Assembly: GCA_003290165.1 (NCBI GenBank)
Contig: QNQO01010705.1
Span: 1-64,000 of the forward strand
DNA length: 64,000 bases
From: Berberis thunbergii
Lineage: Eukaryota > Streptophyta > Magnoliopsida > Ranunculales > Berberidaceae
Direction: 5' to 3'
A model generated the notes under the pieces. The model had not been told where the DNA came from. It was given only the letters and a program-made list of their open reading frames with translations, and did no database searches. The position numbers were made by a program, and so were the translations under genes. Positions 33,993 to 46,257 of the stretch are shown here, piece by piece; within the stretch, counting starts at the first letter, position 1; each line of letters starts with the position of its first letter.

Positions 33993-34734
33993 TGTAATTT
34001 GAAGTGTTTGGTACTTATATATGTAAAAGGTTTTAAGGAAAAATACACTTCGTGTGTATGCTTGTTAATCATAGAAGATATGGGTATAATTTTATTTCAT
34101 TAATTATTTGTATGACACACATTATATATACTTGAAATACATAAGGGTGGTGATTTATTTATTTAGTTGAGGATTAGCTCGGTGTACATCGCATAATTGA
34201 GCCTTAAAATGCTCTACAAACAAGATCTCAATAACGAGGCAGAGAAATCACTCAGACAAGAAAGTTATACATCAAATATATGGATCTTAATAGATATAGT
34301 TAAGTAGAGTATATAACTGATCATTAGGCCATGGACCATGCGATGTCTACAAAAAGAAATGATCTTAAATAAATTTTTTGATTTGTACTTGATAAAAATA
34401 AATGAATTTTTATTGAGATGTGTCTTTTTTAATGTACAAATGAAAAGAAAATAACTTTTGTTGAGAGGTGTTTTCTGGTAATTAAGGCCGAGAAATGCTA
34501 AGAAACCATGTTTTGTAAACATGTTTTGCAACAAGGATGACATGTCATGATCTGGAAAGAATGATGAAATCCCCGAAGATATGTGTATCTCAAAATTGTA
34601 AAAAACTCCTCTAATGAAACCACATCATCATGGTTACGAAACAACTAGGCCACTGCTTCATTTTCTCTCTCTCTCTCTCCTCTTCTTTTTCTTCTTCACT
34701 GTTATTTTTTCTTCCTCATCCCTCCCGGCAGAGG
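33993..34734. other. Spacer, no gene seen
   Basis: A+T-rich. GGCCATGGACCATGCGATGTC near 34326 weakly resembles CAAGCCATGGATCATGTGATTTC near 38982. No gene recognised. Confidence 0.4.
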
Positions 34735-35220
34735 ACTCCGTAAAGATAGGTTCCCCATTCGCAACAACCTTTGTAAGGGTAAAAAAATTGATCCTTACTG
34801 AGGCTCCTGCGAGTGAAAAACCCCTCATGTGCAAAGGTCTTCGCGAGGATGATGGGGAAGAAGGAAAAAAAACAAGAGAAGAGAATAAGAAGAATTGTGG
34901 AGAAGAAAAAGAAAAGAGGAAGAGAATGAGGTAGTGGTGGGGTGGCCGACGGCAATGGAGCATGGGCGATAGGAAAGAAAAAAAAACAGAAGAGAAGATG
35001 AAGAAGGTGGCCGATAGTGATGGAATGTGGCGTGGTGATGATGTTGTTGACGGCGGGGTGATGATGCTTGATGGAGAAGAGAGAAGCAGATAGGGAGGAG
35101 AGAGGAGAAAAATAGTGTTTGAGTTGGAATATTTTTTTTGTGGTGTGGGAAAGAAATGCGGGATTGGTGGTGTGGGTGAGACGAATTTGAGGTGTTAAAT
35201 AGTCGCTGCCTATAACTTTC
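34735..35220 (-). repeat. Dispersed repeat, uninterrupted copy
   Basis: In reverse orientation this matches 25781-26284 plus 27222-27310 and lacks the hAT-like insertion found there, so it serves as an empty-site copy. The minus-strand frame of 192 codons crossing it is low-complexity and not supported as a gene. Confidence 0.55.
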
Positions 35221-35764
35221 CCATCTACAGCTAAAAAAAAAACCCTATAACCACTAGCTCTATGACTCGGGTTTGGTGTGGTTTCAAAATGCAAATAAAG
35301 AAGCCCAAATTAAATTAAACCAATGGAAAATAACTTTGAATGTCTAATTTTCTGAAAAATAGACCATTTAGGTATCATAATTAATTAAATGACTAATAAA
35401 CATTAATGTTTCAATCCTACGACCATTAAGACTCAATTTGTTAACTATGATTATCAAGGAAATCCGAGAGATTCTACTGGTTGGTGAGGGTGGAAGAATG
35501 AGCGTTGGGGTGGAGAAGAAGAAAAATCGTATTTTCTAAGTATAATGTAATTAATGTTAATAGATAGACCGCGTCTACTTGAGAACGCCAACAAAGGTTG
35601 CCATCATAGACCATGCATGAAAAGAAAAGGAGTTATTATATACTGAAGATAGAAGGCCTTCCTCATGCATGTTCATAAAGACCTCATGCATGTTCATAAA
35701 GATTTCCATTAAAAATTTGATTGTTTATGATTTCCCCTTGATAATAATCACTTATTTTTTATGT

Positions 35765-35938
35765 GAAGTTGTGTGGAATCCTTGGGACAAGAAGGCAAAG
35801 GCTATGCCAGATTTTGGTTATGATACTTACAAGACCATGTTGTGTATAGATTCAGCTATTGTTGAAAACCAAATTGTCTTAAAATCTTACCTTGTGAAGA
35901 ATGGAAGGGCCACCAAGAACTTTCCATTACGACTCTGA
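35765..35938 (+). pseudogene. Glucose-6-phosphate 1-epimerase-like last-exon fragment
   Basis: The frame reads EVVWNPWDKKAKAMPDFGYD, then YKTMLCIDSAIVENQIVLK. This matches the C-terminal part of plant putative glucose-6-phosphate 1-epimerases (aldose 1-epimerase-like fold), in which a V-W-N-P-W motif, DFG and MLCVD-like strings are followed by a GEEWTG-type segment. That last segment is missing and the sequence drifts to an unrelated ending and stop TGA. No other exons of the gene were seen upstream, so this is a stranded exon fragment, probably moved by transposition or left by deletion. Confidence 0.7.
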
Positions 35939-35939
35939 T

Positions 35940-36629
35940 TTTTCTTTTTTTGCTATGCAATATAATGTGAACCCCTTCATTTATAATCTTTACATTTATG
36001 TCTTTGTGGTGATCAATCTTTTGAAGCAACATACACCACAAAATAGATATCACTTCCAGAAATAATAGTCGTGGAGCTATCTTCCCAACCCAGAAGCATT
36101 GAGGGTAACAAAGCACTAAAAGGTTGTGCAGATCTTGGTAAATAAAACCCTAACTACTCCTCAGCATGTTTACACAATGAGGGAGGATCTCCATCAACAT
36201 CACCAATTTTTTTAATTTTTTTTTCACATTTTTTTGTGGGAAAATATTTTTTTTTCTTCGACGCATATGTTAAGGGTGTTTGATTGCATTATTTTTCCAT
36301 GAAATTTTTTCCTAAGTGCCTTGATAAAAGTAGTGTTTAAAAAGTGTGTAGATGCAAGATATATTGGAGAAATATGGGAGATTCCGTCTTTGGCTTTCGC
36401 AAAGAATAAGAAAAAAACTTGGGAAAGTATAATTGTTAGTTAATTAGGTTTTTAATTTGTGTTGGAAGGTTAAATATGTCATACAATTTTATGGGTTAAC
36501 CTTGATTAATAAAATAGTCTTTGTTAGTTATTAAACTATAAAAGTAGGCACAAACTAGTCATTACATCAACTATAGTATCTAAATAGTCTATTTTGTGAA
36601 AAACTAGAGTATGACCTATGCCGTTGGCA
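35940..36629. other. Spacer, no gene seen
   Basis: A+T-rich, with short frames only. Confidence 0.4.
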
Positions 36630-36637
36630 CTTCACAT

Positions 36638-37607
36638 TAGGGGTGAGCACGGGACAGAATGGGATAAGATATACTCATCCCGTTCATATGGGATTGGGAC
36701 GGGACGGGATGGAAAAAACCATATCCTAACTTCGTCCCATCCCAAACGAGTTCGGGTCGAGACGAGATCAGCATGCTGCTTGTGACTGCTGCGAAGATTA
36801 TTATCATATAAGAGCGTGAAAAATAATTTTCTTATAATTAGATATAGATGTGGCATGCAAATATAAGGGTAGCCACTAAATTCCCTAACAATGTAGTCGA
36901 GTGGGCCGACTTTTAGAAAATGATATGATAAATGAGACCCACTAAGAATATTGTGTCGTTGTGATGGTCTCCTAACTGATTTTACAATTTCATTACCGTG
37001 GGAAACAAAATTCATGGTTCTTTGACAAAATGACATTTCATCTTTTGTTAGGGAAGAAATATAGACCTATTGATGATGCTCTAACATATTCAGAATGGTT
37101 TACCATCAATATATATATCGTAATTTAAAACAATTATTTTTACGACATCTCAAATTCTTGGCTCCGCCCCTGAATGTTCCTTCTGAGTATGCATTACTTA
37201 GTTAATTGTTATTTTTCATCTTCACCTGGGTATTATCAATATTTTGAAGTTAAATAATTGGAGCCATTTTTATTGGGAATCCAAGCAACAGTCTGCTATT
37301 TTTCTCTTGCTTAATGAATATTTATTTCTTGAAGTAACATTTATGTTACCACTGCAAACACTATGAGTTTCTGTCAGTCATTTGTAAGTTTATATGAATA
37401 AAAATAAATAAATAAATAAAATAAAATATTAATAATAAATATTTAAAAATTAGTTCGGGATTGGCGGGATTGAAAATCTTCATCCCATCCCATTTTAGAT
37501 CGGGACGGGACGGGATCGGGATGAAATTATTCAATCCCATTAAGACCCGAAAAAATCGGGAAGAGACGGGACGAGATCGGGATCGCGGGATGGGATGCCC
37601 ACCCCTA
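36638..37607. mobile_element. hAT-like element, TAGGGGTGGGCA family, copy 2
   Basis: A 970-bp element from TAGGGGTGAGCACGGGACAG to GGGATGCCCACCCCTA. It is flanked by perfect 8-bp duplications CTTCACAT (36630-36637 and 37608-37615). Subterminal GGGACGGGAT motifs repeat at both ends. The interior has no recognised coding content. Short inverted ends with 8-bp duplications are diagnostic of hAT transposons; with no transposase, it must depend on a partner element. Confidence 0.9.
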
Positions 37608-37615
37608 CTTCACAT

Positions 37616-40600
37616 AGTTTTATTTTTGTCAAATATTTTGTACTAAACACATTCGTCACTATCTACATTTTCGCTCTCTATCAGTATTAAAGTGTAAACC
37701 TATTCTAAGCTAAAATATATATTATAAATTTTTAGGGTTAAACTCATTTAAATTTAAATACTTGAGGGGAAATTTTAAAAGCCGATAATGAATTCTCCCT
37801 AAATTTTTGAATTCGCCAAAACATGAAGTTTAGGATTTTTGTTTAAATGTGCATTAAGATGTCCGGCTCATTTTTTTCTGGTATGATCGGTCTGTCTCAT
37901 TGCTAATATATTATATATTTTATAATTTTAGCACTTGTATTGATTATTGATTTTGTTGGAAATATCTTCAAAAATGTATTTCAACGATACTAAATTTTTC
38001 AAAATCTGACAACGATGTAGATAATTATGATAATTTTTATTTTGCTAAAAATAAAACACAATATTTTCTCTCTCCGCTACATGTACATTCCACAAACTTT
38101 TTTCAAAATTTTTTCATTATTTTTGCCCTTTTACATGTTTTATATTTACCAATATGTTATCATACAAAATGAATCTCAATCCTCAAATTCAATACATTTT
38201 TCAACTTTCAATCCTAATAATCTTTTATCTCCAATGCTTGTGATTTGACTTTGTCCCGGTAAGCAGTGAATAGTAAAACACCTATTAGAATTATAAGATA
38301 GATTAAGCCCTATAAGTCATTTTCCGTTAAACCAAAGAGCTTCAGATTGCCTAAGCCTAAGCTCCATACGAGTTCCCGGATATTTCCGACCCAAATCTGA
38401 ATGCCATCTTTTAGCCCAAAAGTCCAAGCGCGCAATTTTCATGTGAGCCCCAAACTGCTATTGGGCCTTTCTCTTCTCCACCTAATTGTTTAGCAGCTAT
38501 CTTCAGACATTGGAAATCTTTGATTCTAGAGGCACTCAAACAAAAATTCGTAAAACCACTCTGAATTCCCTCCAAAACAAAATTTTCCAAAGAAAAATTA
38601 TCACTTGAAAGGAAGAAAGTGCTTGTAATAGTGTGTGGTGGAGTTTGTGTTGGGGTCAGGAAGGAGAGGTGACATTCTCTCAATGTATCCATGAAATCAG
38701 TATGCCTTTATGAATGACCAAGGTGTTGTAGGATCTCCACAGGATGGCTGCCTAATTTCTTGCCCAAATTGGGATCCATCAAATATACACATTTGCTTAT
38801 GCACACAGGTTAAGCCTGCAGGCCTTAACTTGCGTAAATTCATGAAAATGCATTTTATCATACAATGGTGGTAATGTTATTTTAATTTTCTGATCATTAG
38901 CCTGGTATATCATCAAAATGACTATATATAATGCTTAATAATGATGCCATGGAAGCACCACCAAGAGGATCAGAATTGATGATCAAGCCATGGATCATGT
39001 GATTTCTCTACTACACAATGTGGTGTAAAGGAGGAAAGATGCATTGTTGTAAGAAAACTTAATCAAAATGTGGGTTGATTTTGGTATGAAGATGAATGGA
39101 CGAGAAATAAAAGGCGCAAAGTCAATAATGTGTTATGAAGCAAATGAAACAAAATCATCAATTTGATCATCAAAATCTTGATCGAAAATGATGCAGAGGG
39201 ACTTGCCAGTGACTGCTAGTCCAGAATGTTTCAAATAGTACTGCTTTGGGTTGTAGATCGATGATGTTATATCAGCACATCAGTAATACCATGCTTGGAA
39301 GAGCTCCATGGCCATACCATTTGCTCTGTTTGCTAGATTGTAGGCTAGTTGATGAACCATGTTAGCCGCGTAACAGATTCTCAGATAGGTTTGAGTTGTG
39401 CAAGACTTTGTGATGTAAACATTTTCCAGTTCCTCTACTACTGCTGATGCTTTCAAATCTGTTCTTGTTGATTCTTGACTTGCAATAATAAATAGTAGTG
39501 AGTCAAGGACCACCATTGTGATAGCCAAAGACACTTCGATGTTAAAGTCAGAATTGAGCTCCCTTCAGTACTTGGCTGAACTGTGCTAAGGTCTGCTGAT
39601 GACGGTGTCCTATATTAGGGTTGAGCCGTGTCATGAGTACAACTGTAATTGGGTGACTTTTTTTTTTATCCCTTAACCTCTCCTACCTAAATGTCGTCGA
39701 CAAGGTTTGAACCTGGACAGAGCTGGTACTACCACCATTGATGTCTCATCAACTGCATTGCACGAGACTGACCTTTGCAAGACAGAGACAGAGACAAAGT
39801 CGGAGCCCGGGTCATGTTGCACTTCCAACCTCACTATTTGATCACCTTTCACGCCACTTTTGCATATGGCGTAATTGGCATTGACTAACACTGTTCATTT
39901 CACCCTGGCCACAAGCCAAAAACAAGTCTTTCTATCAAGTTTCCACGTCAAAGTCACGGGCTATTTCAAATGTTTTGAGTCAATGATGAAGTTGTGGAAG
40001 ATTTTAAAGAAGTGACGTTACATCAAATTGACATATTTATAACAACTTAAAAAATAGTAACATTTTTTTAGCTATTACAATTCATAAAACAATTTTAAGT
40101 CAAAACTAAGCTTAGTCAACAAAATAAAAAAAAGCTATAAAAAATGATATAATAAATTAGAACACCATGAATAGCATCACTTGTAAATCCATACTATTTG
40201 TGGTGATACAATTACTGAATTATTTTGTTTGTGAAAATGTGTAAAATTGTTTTGTGAATTATTATAACTAAAAATGTTACTATTTTTTGAATTGTTACAA
40301 AAATGTCAATTTATATGTAAACTGATTTCTAAATCTCAATTTTGTAAAAAAACATGGCTTTGACTTGGAGAAGGGGGAGAATGCGTGATAACTTTCTTTC
40401 TACCTTGTTTCCACACACTTTCTAGGAGTCGCAAAGGCTATAGCTAAAACAATTGGCATATCCACATGCACATGGCCAATAGGTTTTGACAATGCAACAG
40501 ACAAGGACAGAGTGTTGCAATTTCTTCAGTAATCTCACAAGTCATAACAAGTGTACCAACTCTATATACACTACTTTGTTTGAGATTAATTTCTAAACAC

Positions 40601-40740
40601 TTTGACCATCACCCCAAATATTTGATCTTATGAACACTTGCCAAAAGAATCTCCATTTGGTGTCCTTATACATGAACCTGAAAGTCTTCTACATATACAT
40701 ATACATTCTTAATAAGAACCTGAGTCCTGACTCATATATT
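37616..40740. other. Spacer with unassigned short frames
   Basis: Minus-strand frames at 38411-38692 (93 codons), 39280-39534 (84) and 39673-39891 (72) have more balanced composition than the surrounding A+T-rich DNA and could be gene remnants, but none is recognised. AAGGTTTGAACCTGG near 39702 is B-box-like. No complete gene is supported. Confidence 0.35.
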
Positions 40741-40749
40741 ATTCCTAAC

Positions 40750-40905
40750 AAAAATTCTAGATGTTGAGGAAATGAGCGAGGAAACCAGCGAGGGAAATGA
40801 GGTGGAGGGGTGGAAACCGTTCACTTCCCTCGAGATGTGTGCATTGATTTTTCGCGCTTGCATCCCGAGGGAGTGAACGGTTTCCTCGACAGCTCGCAAA
40901 GCTCT
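40750..40905. mobile_element. Fold-back MITE (MULE type), copy 3, right arm partly deleted
   Basis: The left arm AATTCTAGATGTTGAGGAAA and the GTGAACGGTTTCCTCGAC part of the right arm match the other copies. The outer right arm is shortened. Flanking 9-mers ATTCCTAAC (40741-40749) and ATTCCTAAA (40906-40914) match at 8 of 9. Confidence 0.75.
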
Positions 40906-40914
40906 ATTCCTAAA

Positions 40915-41395
40915 CCATATGCAAGTATTAACGCACTGTCAAGTAGATCGACATGTGAGCGAACGAGATGTATCAATTCTATTATACAAAACACAAACAC
41001 AATGGCCTTTTACTAATAATTAAGGAGTTTGTCGTAGAATTTTGTTTTGATCTAAATGTCAGTAATTAGATGAAATAATCTCTCAAATGGTACCTCACCT
41101 TGGCCCTTGACTACCGGTTCTTTGGTACGTATCAATCTTGAGTCACCTGAGCCACGGAGATGTATTACATCAAGATACATATATTTATATTAAGCAGGCT
41201 GAGATAAGGATTAGGTCATATCACAGCCTAAAATTACCGAGTCATGCAAGAAATGTCTTTCAGATTTTCGCTATTTGAAGTTATGAACCATCTGTTAACA
41301 CTTGGTTTTATCTTGTCAGCTCTATCTTTTTTTGTATGCACATTTCGAGGATGATAGGCGGTGTTGGACCTGTCGTCGCTACTAGGTTCAACTCT
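40915..41395. other. Spacer, no gene seen
   Basis: Nothing recognised. Confidence 0.4.
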
Positions 41396-41403
41396 CATAC
41401 AAC

Positions 41404-42484
41404 TAGGGATGGCAACGGGGCGGATTGGGGCGGATTTGAGCAAATCCATCCCCGATCCGCCAGGAATAACGGATCCCCGATCCGCCCCGCAAATTCGTTA
41501 TACAATTTTTATCAAAACCCATAACCGCCCCGTGCGGATTGGCGGATATCTGCCCCGCCCCGCCAATCCGTTTTCGATTATCCATCTAACTACAGGGATT
41601 ATAACAAAAATTACAAACAGAAACAAACATCCATACAAATATCATAAAAAAATTACAAATAAATTACAATAAATCCATACGAAAATTAAAACAAAAATTA
41701 ACAAAAAATAAAATAAAATTCGATATCTGATATCTTGATCTGAAAAAAAAAAAAAAAATTTGAACTGATCTGAAATCTGAGAGACGAAAGGAGGGGCGCT
41801 CGCGATCTATTCGAACTGATAGATCAAGATTTCAGATCTGAGATCTTGATCTTGATCAGAGATCTTGATCTCGATCTGAGATCTCGATTTCAGATCTGAG
41901 AATGCTTCTTCGGAGTTCGCCCTTCTCTGTTTTGAGGGAGAAGAAGGGACCCTTCGCGGCGGCCTTTGTTGTTTCGAGGGAGAAGAAGGGCCGAAGAGAC
42001 CCTTCGCGACCTTCGCTGTGACGAAGGAGACTGGAGACGAGAGAGAGAGGAGTAGGAGGAAGACTGGAGACGAGACGAGAGAGAGAGGAGTAGGAGGAAG
42101 ACTGGAGACGAGAGAGAGAAGCGGGAGTTGGGAGACAGAGAGTCTCTGCTTCTGCTCTTCTCTGCTTCTTTTGCTCTTTTCTGCTCTGTGAGGGTTGAAA
42201 AACGAAGTGATGAAGTGATGAAGTGATTGAGAGAGAGGTGAGGCAGATGTAGATTTTTTTTTTTTTTTTTAGCATTTAAAAGGTGAGGGTGTTTTTGTAA
42301 TATCAACACTTAAACGGATATCCGCGGGGCGGATATGGCCAAATCCGTATCCGCCCCGAATATTTAATGGATATTGTTTGGATATCCGTATCCGCCCCAA
42401 AATCCGTTTAAGCATATCCAAAACCGCCCCAAACGGATTGGGTGGGGCGGATATCCGTGAAAATCCACCCCACTGCCATCCCTA
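41404..42484. mobile_element. hAT-like element, TAGGGATGGCA family, copy 2
   Basis: A 1081-bp element with ends TAGGGATGGCAACGGGGCGG and CACTGCCATCCCTA. It is flanked by perfect 8-bp duplications CATACAAC (41396-41403 and 42485-42492). Subterminal GGCGGATAT/ATATCCGCC motifs repeat at both ends. The interior (about 41720-42280) is strongly purine-rich on the plus strand, with CTGATCTGAAATCTGAGA and GAGACGAGAGAGAGAGGAG tandem repeats; on the minus strand this looks like a pyrimidine-rich gene leader. No transposase. Confidence 0.9.
42025..42120. repeat. ~40-bp tandem repeat within the hAT-like element
   Basis: Three copies of GACTGGAGACGAGAGAGAGA followed by GGAGTAGGAGGAA occur in tandem. They hold open two minus-strand frames of 139 codons that are not convincing genes. 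Confidence 0.7.
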
Positions 42485-42492
42485 CATACAAC

Positions 42493-43889
42493 ATATACAA
42501 GTGTGTCAAATTAGACCAGTTCCATAGAAGTAGGGTTTTTATATTAGGATTGAGTGTGAGATCAAGTTTTATGGCCAATTCTAGTTCAAAACTTGAAAAT
42601 CAACCGATCAATCATAGCTCCATCATTTAAAACTAGTGTTTACCTTAAAAAATAATGAAGTTTTTGTAATAAACTAATTGAGTCGGTCTAGAGAGCCTCA
42701 ATATCCTCCATTATCCTAGAGATTCTCATAATTCACCATTCAAACACAAACACACACACAAAGAGCCTCCCTGGCGTTGTCCTGGCTCTCTGGAGTTTTG
42801 AAACTAATTACGAGAGAAATTCGACCACATTCATGAACTCTAATTTGTTTGACTAATCAAAAACATTTCAAGACCTTGACATATGGATTACCAAGTCACA
42901 TATATGTATTTAATCGTAAGTTCTTTATCAGTCTTGTCAATTATAAGCTTTGGGAGGTTACCAAATTTATATCTAGAAACCATCACAGTCTTGGCCAAAA
43001 ATTAAACTGCAATATCAGAAAACCCATCACAGTCTTACCATATTTAATTCCTTATAAACCATTATCCCTATATTTTTATATAAAAAAAATTCTGTTAAAT
43101 TAAACTGCAATATCATAAGCTTGTATACCTTGGAATGTGAGACGACCAAAAATCCATCCCAGAAAACATATCATTATACCCACGCACCCAAAATCAACAA
43201 CAAAGAAAAAAAAATAGTTAGATTAAAATGAAAAGGAAAAACGAATAGTTAGGTCAAACAAATAAAGAGGAAGGAAAATTTTTTTAGAGAGAAATTTGGA
43301 AAACAAATATTTGACATATTTCATAATGAAAAGATGCATGTAATGAGATTTTAATGATTAAAATGACGAACATTTTTTACCAATTCTCTTTAAAATACTA
43401 TTTATAAAAGGGGTAGAAGTATAAAATACTCTTTAAAAAAAAACTAGTAAACATGACTGACTAAAATTGTTGTGTTCATAAATCAAAATCAAATCAGTTG
43501 AATTTTGATGGAACAAATGTTGATTGGCAAGTGTTGGAGATTATTATGGAGATCATGGTGGCCATTATAAGTTGTTTATAGGAAAAAAATGTTAGGCATA
43601 AAATTAGTTATGTATAAATAAATGTTAAGACTTATCAATGAAAAAAAAACTTCAAAGTACTATATTACCCTTCTATTTAGTATGGATTAAATGAGTTGTA
43701 ATAGAAAATGAACAAAGTTGAAAAAAAAAAAAACCTAGGTAGTTACTATAAGGGGTGTTGGCTTTATAGATAGTACATATACAAATTCAAAGTGGACTTG
43801 ATTTTTCGACCTGCCCAAACTCAAATCGTACTATACCATTAACTAAAAGTTTTTAGGTTCAATAATTTTAGACAGTCATAGCTATTAGC
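42493..43889. other. Spacer, no gene seen
   Basis: A+T-rich; nothing recognised. Confidence 0.4.
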
Positions 43890-44011
43890 CATTTTTTTTG
43901 TTAATGTTTGGGCTCTTTACACTTTTACCCCATTTCTATAAATGGTGTTTGTAGTTGTGTTTTAAAGAGAATGAATAAAAGTGTAAAAGAGTCCAACCGT
44001 AAAAAAAAATG
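43890..44011. mobile_element. Small palindromic MITE, uninterrupted copy
   Basis: Arms CATTTTTTTTGTTAATGTTT... and its inverse (AACCGTAAAAAAAAATGG) enclose TTTACACTTTTA...TAAAAGTGTAAA inner arms. The same sequence is found split at 7791-7858 and 8254-8320. The flanking duplication was not resolved. Confidence 0.6.
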
Positions 44012-44035
44012 GATGGTAGCCCTGCCTAGACTCAC

Positions 44036-44112
44036 ACTTTTAGGTCAAGCTCCGATTTAGGTTGGCCTGGCTTTACTCTTTTAGGTCAGGCCCCGATTTA
44101 GGTTGGCCTGGC
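44036..44112. repeat. Two-copy 42-bp tandem repeat
   Basis: CTTTTAGGTCAAGCTCCGAT plus TTAGGTTGGCCTGGCT is followed directly by a second copy with a few changes. Confidence 0.65.
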
Positions 44113-45184
44113 TAAGCACAGTAGTGCACCTAAAGCAAAAATAATAATAAAAATATAGATAATAAATAGATACATAACTTATGAAATTATCTATCTAGGA
44201 GACTTGGGTGTCCCGCCCCTCAATATTATGACTTGTGAACAAACATGTTAAAATTGCTATCAAAAGACCTCAGAGCCAATGGGATAAGAGAATAAGACCA
44301 AACCTTAGCTGGAACTATCAACTATCATTATCCTACAACGCACAATAGCACCCACGCGCACATGTACCTGCAAGAAAAAAAGCAATGCTTTCATCAACAA
44401 GGGCTTTGAAAGTCCGCTACGTGACCGTAAATAATAGATGTGAAGATTACATGGAGGAAGGAAGAAGGGAGCGGGGTGGTTACTAAATAAAGAAATAAAA
44501 AGGTTGGGAATGAGGAAGAAAATGGTCAACGACAATGGAGAAGAAGAGGAGAACGAATAGGGAGGGAGAGGATGAGGATATAATGGGCATTATTTAATTT
44601 GACGAGTGTAAAATTGAAAGTTGAAAATATACACATTTGACTGTTCATCAATCAATGTTTAAAATGGATTGGTTTTGATGGTAAAAATATAAAATGTGGA
44701 GGATAAATTGGAAAATCAAAACTTAATGTAAGAGCCTTCTTTTATATTTTTAAATAATTGAAGAATTTGAAATAAATTATGTTAGAGATTTAAGTATAAT
44801 TAATTAATATATTTACAAGGGCTCGCCTTGATTGAAAATAAAAAAATTTATGTGAGAGCATTTTTATAATTTATAGATACTTTGAGGGCTTTGAATAATT
44901 ATGTTAGAGCTTTGGGTGTAATTAGTAAATGTTTAAAGGGTTAGGTTTAAATGTAGATAACATGAATTTGGGAGGGCAAAATAAAGATTATTATTGAAAT
45001 TCTAAATATTTAAGGGAGTATAGTTTATAAATAATTATGGGCTTCGAATAAATAATGTTAAGGGCTTAGATATAATTAAAAATATTTAAGAGAGACATGT
45101 GTTTTATCGTAAATAATCTAAATTTGAGAGAGTAAATGATACATATGTATAATAGTTTTGTTTAAAATAACACAAATACCCATG
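44113..45184. other. Spacer with diverged tandem units
   Basis: From about 44725 to 45100 the A+T-rich sequence repeats a theme (AATAATTATGTTAGAG/GGGC...TAATTA) with a period near 100 bp, heavily diverged. No gene seen. Confidence 0.4.
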
Positions 45185-45419
45185 ATCACTATTAGGGGTG
45201 GGCACGGGACGGGATGAGACATATATACTCATCCCTATCCCATCCCGTTCATACGGGATCGGGACGGGACGGGACGGAATCATCTTAAACAAAATGCAAG
45301 CACTGGGGATGCTAAACTTTGAATATTGTTTTCCCGTGGTCTGTTAAGAATCAATAATAATTGAATGATTTATGCTTTACAATATATGAACTGTTTAATT
45401 AGATAGTGTTCATTCAAAT

Positions 45420-46088
45420 TGACGGGTACACAGTAAACCCAAGCTTGGAAGCCTTTCCAACAACAGAGATCCAAGACCAGATCCAGTTCCTCCACCCACA
45501 GCATGGAACACCAAAAATCCTTGCAGGCCAGTACAGTTGTCAGCGAGCTTCCTGGTCCGGTCTAGGCACAGATCTACAATTTCCTTCCCAACTGCAAAGA
45601 AGATTGAAATAAAAAAAAATGTAAGCCACCCCATATCAACAGTGAGAATGAACAAAACATGAATTAGGTTTAGTGTCTTACTTGTGTAGTGGCCTCTAAC
45701 AAAGTTGTTGGCAACATCTTCTTTGTCACTGATGAGCTGCTCAGGGTGGAACAATTGACGGTAGGTATCGGTGTGAACCTCATCGATGACAGTAGGTTCC
45801 AGATCTAGGAAGACGGCACGAGGAACGTGCTTTCCAGCTCCAGTTTCGCTGAAGAATGTGTTGAAGGCATCATCTCCTCCTCCAACAGTCTTGTCACTAG
45901 GCATTTGTCCATCAGGCTGTAAGACACAAAAACCAATTAGTTCATCAGATCTAATGAAAGAAACCAGATGAGATTAAAAAAGATGAGGGACTTACTTGAA
46001 TGCCATGTTCAAGACAGTAAAGCTCCCAACAGGCGTTTCCAACCTGGATACCAGCTTGACCGATGTGGATCGAAATGCACTCTCTCAT
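45420..46088 (-). pseudogene. TUA: Alpha-tubulin 5' gene fragment captured by a hAT-like element
   Basis: Exon 1 (46088-45996) encodes the alpha-tubulin N terminus [20 protein letters not shown]... to HGIQ. Exon 2 (45916-45682) runs from PDGQMPSD through FVRGHYT. Exon 3 (45591 to about 45420) covers [20 protein letters not shown] and the GGGTGSG loop that binds GTP phosphates. All four splice sites are canonical. Within exon 3, after LLLERL, a deletion of about 25 bases shifts the frame: the tubulin sequence resumes out of frame (KLGFTVYPS) and then stops at the fragment edge near 45420, about 40% of the way through the 450-residue protein. A translated product would lack most of the protein and could not form a working dimer. 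Transcription is possible because the promoter came along. Confidence 0.93.
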
Positions 46089-46250
46089 CTTGATTGATTT
46101 GGAAAAGAATGAGAAGAACAGAAGGTTGTTTAGGTAGCAAAGGCGTGTATGATGACGCCTTGACGAACCCTAAAGGGAAACAAGAAAGAGAGAAGTGAGC
46201 AAGGATAAAGCAAAATGAAGGTAGGGTTTGGGGAAGGGGAAGAGTGGGTG

Positions 46251-46257
46251 TTTATAA
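46251..46257 (-). promoter_or_regulatory. TATA box of the captured alpha-tubulin promoter
   Basis: TTTATAAA on the minus strand lies about 165 bp upstream of the tubulin start codon. The surrounding non-transposon DNA probably extends to about 46480, so a core promoter and some upstream sequence were captured. Confidence 0.65.

Noticed and set aside
34716..35294. 192-codon minus-strand frame
   Set aside because: Low-complexity leucine/phenylalanine/serine-rich translation of a pyrimidine-rich repeat; no homology and no gene context.
41856..42309. Two overlapping 139-codon minus-strand frames
   Set aside because: Both come from purine/pyrimidine tandem repeats inside a hAT-like element.
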